Shown here: positions 5,666-7,994 of the stretch, one piece after another
How the letters are laid out: each line of letters begins with the position of its first letter
Position numbering within the stretch: position 1 is the first letter of the stretch
Source: JAUNKE01 sp041784625
GTDB taxonomy: Bacteria > Bacillota > Clostridia > Peptostreptococcales > Filifactoraceae
Direction: 5' to 3'
DNA length: 7,994 bases
Assembly (NCBI GenBank): GCA_041784625.1
Contig: JBHBDS010000068.1
Coordinates: 1-7,994 of the forward strand
Position numbers and translations under genes: made by a program
The notes under the pieces: model-generated
The model's database searches: none
What the model saw: the letters and a program-made list of their open reading frames with translations, nothing else
Told to the model about the DNA's origin: nothing

Positions 5666-7357
5666 GAACAATCCAGTGATCTTTCCAGTGTCATCAATAT
5701 CTATTCTGTTTGCTGATGGAACTTTTGGCAATCCTGGCATTGTCATAATATCTCCAGTCAGTGCCACCGCAAATCCTGCGCCCGCCGATATTTTTACATT
5801 GCGAACCGTAATCGTAAAGTCGGTCGGTCTGCCGAGTTTTGTCGGATCGTCCGTGAGCGAGTATTGCGTTTTTGCCATACACACCGGCACTTTGCCATAG
5901 CCAGCGTCCTCGATTTCTTTGATTTGCTTGAGGGCATTTGGCGTAAACACTGCGCCATTTGCGCCATAAATTTTTGTCGCAATCGCATTGATTTTTTCTT
6001 GGATTGTTGTGTCAAGGTCGTACACAAATTCCATCTTGCTGTCTCTTTCAACCAGCTCAAGAACTTGGTTTGCTAGCTCCACGCCGCCTTTTCCACCTTC
6101 GCCCCATACTTCGGACAGCGCAACATTCACGCCTTTTTCCTCACATTTTTGGCGAATTAGTGCAAGCTCTGCCTCAGTATCCAGCGGGAATTTGTTGATT
6201 GCAACCACCGCTGGCAATTTGAATACCTGCGTAATATTTTCCACATGCTTGAGTAGATTTGGCAATCCTTTTTCAAGCGCCTCAAGATTTTCTGCGCCAA
6301 GATCTTCTTTTTTCACGCCGCCATTGTATTTGAGCGCACGCACTGTCGCTACGATAACTACGGCATCTGGCTGAATATCTGCCATTCGACATTTGATGTC
6401 AATAAATTTTTCTGCGCCAAGATCCGCACCAAATCCCGCCTCTGTCACAACAAAGTCTGCCAATTTCATCGCCATTTTTGTCGCAATCACCGAGTTGCAG
6501 CCGTGCGCAATGTTGGCAAAAGGTCCGCCATGAATAAATGCTGGCGTTCCCTCGAGCGTTTGCACCAAATTTGGTTTGAGCGCATCTTTGAGCAATGCTG
6601 CCATCGCACCATTTGCCTCGAGCATTTTTGCCGTGATTGGCTCGCCCGATCTCGAGTACGCTACAATAATTTTTCCAAGACGCTCTTTGAGGTCTGCGAT
6701 GTCGTTCGATAGGCAGAACGCCGCCATTACCTCGGACGCAACCGTGATTTCAAATCCGTCCTCTCTTGGCACTCCGTTCGCTTTGCCGCCCATTCCGTCC
6801 ACGATGAAACGAAGCTGACGATCATTCATATCGATTGCACGCTTCCAAGTGATTCTTCTCGTATCAATGTCCAGCGCATTGCCTTGGTGGATGTGGTTGT
6901 CAAGCAAAGCCGCAAGCAAGTTGTTTGCCGCACCGATTGCGTGGAAGTCTCCTGTAAAATGAAGATTGATGTCCTCCATTGGAACAACCTGTGCATAGCC
7001 GCCGCCTGCTGCGCCACCTTTTACGCCAAACACTGGACCAAGCGATGGCTCACGAAGCGCAACGATGGTTTTTTTGCCAAGATGGCTCAGCGCATCCGAA
7101 AGTCCGATCGTTGTTGTCGTCTTGCCCTCACCAGCTGGCGTTGGGTTGATCGCCGAAACCAAAATCAGCTTCGCCTTTTTGCTTTCGCCCTGCTTGAGTA
7201 GATTGTAATCCACCTTCGCTTTGTAGTGGCCATATGGCTCGTAATCCTTTGCCTCAAGACCTACCTTCGTTGCGATTTCTGAAATATTTTTTAGTACTGC
7301 TGCCTGTGCGATCTCAATATCCGATGTTAGTTTTTTCGTATTTTCTTGTTGTGTCAT
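5663..7357 (-). CDS. fhs: Formate--tetrahydrofolate ligase
   Basis: A 564-residue protein, close to the usual length of about 556-560. It makes 10-formyl-THF from formate, THF and ATP in the cytosol, feeding purine synthesis or, in acetogens, the methyl branch of the Wood-Ljungdahl pathway. The ATP-binding loop NPTPAGEGKTTTTIGLSDAL is at 71-90. The hallmark LREPSLGPVFGVKGGAAGGG (101-120) follows, with Gly-rich and acidic residues continuing through PMEDINLHFTGDFHAIGAANN (126-146) and NHIHQGN (154-160). Family-typical GMGGKANGVPREDGF and FVVTEAGFGADLGAEKF segments are also present. The start is supported by an AAGGAAG site (7367-7361). It is the first gene of the unit with fchA. A roughly 250-base leader and a cre-like site upstream suggest control at promoter and perhaps RNA level. 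No truncation or missing motif is seen. Confidence 0.97.
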   Translation of the reverse strand: MTQQENTKKLTSDIEIAQAAVLKNISEIATKVGLEAKDYEPYGHYKAKVDYNLLKQGESKKAKLILVSAINPTPAGEGKTTTTIGLSDALSHLGKKTIVALREPSLGPVFGVKGGAAGGGYAQVVPMEDINLHFTGDFHAIGAANNLLAALLDNHIHQGNALDIDTRRITWKRAIDMNDRQLRFIVDGMGGKANGVPREDGFEITVASEVMAAFCLSNDIADLKERLGKIIVAYSRSGEPITAKMLEANGAMAALLKDALKPNLVQTLEGTPAFIHGGPFANIAHGCNSVIATKMAMKLADFVVTEAGFGADLGAEKFIDIKCRMADIQPDAVVIVATVRALKYNGGVKKEDLGAENLEALEKGLPNLLKHVENITQVFKLPAVVAINKFPLDTEAELALIRQKCEEKGVNVALSEVWGEGGKGGVELANQVLELVERDSKMEFVYDLDTTIQEKINAIATKIYGANGAVFTPNALKQIKEIEDAGYGKVPVCMAKTQYSLTDDPTKLGRPTDFTITVRNVKISAGAGFAVALTGDIMTMPGLPKVPSANRIDIDDTGKITGLF

Positions 7358-7413
7358 TTTCTTCCTTTCTTTTTGAACTGTTTCGCTCCATATTTTGGGA
7401 AATTCTCCATAAT

Positions 7414-7494
7414 GTTGAAGTTCTTTTCAAAATTTCTCCAAGAGTCCTCTTGGTCGCCAAGTTTCATCTCAATAAAATCTCAAAAAACTTCAAC
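7414..7494 (-). promoter_or_regulatory. Potentially structured leader segment before fhs
   Basis: On the minus strand GTTGAAGTT (7494-7486) is perfectly complementary to AACTTCAAC (7422-7414), which could close an 81-base domain. Inside it, CTTGG (7461-7457) can pair with CCAAG (7453-7449) around a CGA loop. The same CCAAG can instead join the hairpin CCAAGA/TCTTGG (7453-7448 with 7443-7438, loop GGAC). The two internal hairpins exclude each other. The domain ends about 47 bases before the fhs Shine-Dalgarno. It matches no riboswitch class that I recognise; the THF riboswitch and T-box motifs are absent. That it folds in vivo is inferred. Confidence 0.35.
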
Positions 7495-7598
7495 TACTTT
7501 GTTCAGTAAAATCCCCTCTGGTACATTTTTCCAGAGTTCTCCAAAAAATTTCCTGCGTATCCATCTCCCAAATTTTGAGCAACCTGTCCTTACTAAAT

Positions 7599-7612
7599 AG
7601 AAAACGTTATCA
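7599..7612 (+). promoter_or_regulatory. cre-like (CcpA/LacI-family) operator upstream of fhs
   Basis: AGAAAACGTTATCA on the plus strand matches the catabolite-responsive element consensus TGWAANCGNTNWCA at all but the first defined position. It lies immediately downstream of the TATAAT at 7618-7623, over the expected transcription start, where a bound CcpA-type protein would block initiation. The AACGTT centre is common to many LacI-family operators, so another family member is possible. Confidence 0.45.
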
Positions 7613-7617
7613 TTACT

Positions 7618-7646
7618 ATTATAAATGAGAACTAAAATTTTGTATA
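7618..7646 (-). promoter_or_regulatory. Candidate promoter of the fhs unit
   Basis: On the minus strand TATACA (7646-7641, four of six -35 consensus positions) and a perfect TATAAT (7623-7618) are separated by exactly 17 bases. Transcription would start near 7611, giving a leader of about 254 bases before the fhs ATG. It lies downstream of the terminator at 7721-7756, where a new promoter is expected, and next to a cre-like site. Confidence 0.45.
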
Positions 7647-7720
7647 TAATTGTAGGAAAAACTCTTTCGGAAAAATATTTTTTAAGTTTTGTCTCAGCAT
7701 TCACATTGAAATTTTTGCGC

Positions 7721-7756
7721 AAAATCAAAGCCCGACGAACCTCTTCATCAGGCTTT
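7721..7756 (-). terminator. Rho-independent terminator upstream of the fhs promoter
   Basis: On the minus strand AAAGCCTGATGAA (7756-7744) and TTCGTCGGGCTTT (7739-7727) form 13 consecutive pairs, two of them U-G wobbles, around a GAGG loop; GATTTT follows. On the plus strand the wobbles become mismatches, so the minus orientation is the functional one. It ends a transcript coming from higher coordinates. Its T-tail lies within a 12-base palindrome TTTTGCGCAAAA (7713-7724). Confidence 0.78.
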
Positions 7757-7804
7757 CTATATTTACTATTTCTAACGGAATTAAAAGATCGACATCTTGT
7801 GGAC

Positions 7805-7836
7805 TTCACATCGCAATTATATACTCGTGATGTGAA
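7805..7836. promoter_or_regulatory. Inverted repeat centred on a TATAAT
   Basis: TTCACATC (7805-7812) and GATGTGAA (7829-7836) are perfect complements; extending by two bases adds one more match. The 16-base centre contains TATAAT on the minus strand (7821-7816), with a poor -35. Read on the plus strand, the second arm is followed by CC and six T (7839-7844), so it could also be a plus-strand terminator with a long loop. Operator or terminator cannot be decided from sequence. Confidence 0.4.
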
Positions 7837-7994
7837 CCTTTTTTATACTTTTTCTCCATTGAGTTGTCATATCGTCTTTCGCATGCAAACTATGCTAATA
7901 GTAGTATTTGTTCGTTCAGAATCCAAAAACGTCCACCCAATATTGCCGTTGCATATAATCCTTTTCATTATCCGTTCTATCGAATTCGAGTGCA

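Larger units (their letters stand above)
7358..7994. other. 637-base gene-free region upstream of fhs
   Basis: AT-rich DNA with no protein gene that I can support. Short frames run off the right edge in several frames on both strands and cannot be ranked. It holds the minus-strand terminator (7721-7756), an inverted repeat around a TATAAT (7805-7836), a promoter-like pair (7618-7646), a cre-like site (7599-7612) and a foldable leader segment (7414-7494). I see no tRNA. The upstream minus-strand transcript that the terminator ends starts either here or beyond 7994. Confidence 0.6.

Noticed and set aside
1186..7357. Alternative genetic code with TGA as a sense codon, suggested by the absence of TGA stops.
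   Set aside because: Six genes are too few to judge stop usage, tryptophan uses TGG and glycine uses GGN, and none of the genes contains an in-frame TGA.
7449..7482. Selenocysteine readthrough of the TGA at 7480-7482, since a hairpin follows within about 30 bases.
   Set aside because: The frame itself is not supported as a gene, and a 5-pair hairpin is weak evidence for a SECIS element.
7480..7809. A 109-codon minus-strand frame starting at GTG 7809, with its reading continuing past a TGA to another TGA overlapping the fhs ATG (7354-7356).
   Set aside because: It has no ribosome binding site, a GTG start, many AGA/AGG arginine codons unlike its neighbours, and its KPDEEVRRAL stretch is simply the translation of the terminator hairpin at 7721-7756. 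Faint resemblance to NrdR (length about 151, a C-terminal pattern) fails because the four zinc-binding cysteines are missing. Faint resemblance of its C-terminal part to an IS200/IS605 TnpA was also too weak.
7805..7836. A CRP/FNR-type site in the TTCACATC repeat.
   Set aside because: The half-sites are in the opposite order to TGTGA-N6-TCACA and the spacing is wrong.
7916..7993. C-terminal fragment of an upstream minus-strand gene ending in TGA at 7916-7918.
   Set aside because: Only 25 codons are visible, and other frames on both strands are equally open there; it cannot be told from chance.

Overview
The window looks like chromosomal DNA from an anaerobic, Clostridia-like member of the Bacillota. 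This is inferred from gene content: a cysteine desulfidase-type UPF0597 protein, a formate-tetrahydrofolate ligase/cyclohydrolase pair, a Clostridia-style zinc-dependent phospholipase C-like protein and a UMF1-type transporter. Strong AGGAGG-type ribosome binding sites precede nearly every gene, and there is a CcpA-like cre site. All seven supported genes are on the minus strand, so transcription runs from high to low coordinates. The six complete genes end in TAG or TAA, use TGG for tryptophan and have no in-frame TGA, which fits the standard bacterial code.

Right-hand part, 7994 down to 7358: 637 bases with no gene I can support, more AT-rich than the rest. On the minus strand it holds a convincing rho-independent terminator (7721-7756). 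An inverted repeat is centred on a TATAAT (7805-7836). A promoter-like pair (7618-7646) sits directly against a one-mismatch cre-like operator (7599-7612). A potentially structured 81-base element (7414-7494) lies just before the fhs ribosome binding site. This is the least explained and most interesting part of the window.

C1 module, 7357 to 4155: fhs (formate-tetrahydrofolate ligase) is followed after 8 bases by an fchA-type methenyl-THF cyclohydrolase/cyclodeaminase. After a 135-base gap comes a small membrane protein with the motif layout of the Mpv17/PMP22 family. The first two enzymes act in sequence: formate to 10-formyl-THF to 5,10-methenyl-THF. No folD or metF is visible. A strong terminator (4114-4138) closes this unit.

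Second unit, 4048 to 1186: a flavodoxin-fold iron-sulfur flavoprotein-like protein with a CX2CX2CX5C cluster motif, then a zinc-dependent phospholipase C-like protein, then a UMF1/Atg22-like MFS transporter. Spacings of 14 and 8 bases and good Shine-Dalgarno sites indicate one operon. Its joint function is not evident from sequence.

Left edge, 1020 to 1: the first 340 codons of a UPF0597/CyuA-type L-cysteine desulfidase (serine dehydratase alpha-like) gene, cut by the window end. It is preceded by a 165-base gap with an elaborate nested palindrome (1059-1097) that is a good candidate operator. I see no clear mobile element, CRISPR array, tRNA or rRNA, and nothing that amounts to a convincing new multi-gene system. 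The best leads are regulatory: the fhs leader and the cyuA-type upstream palindrome.
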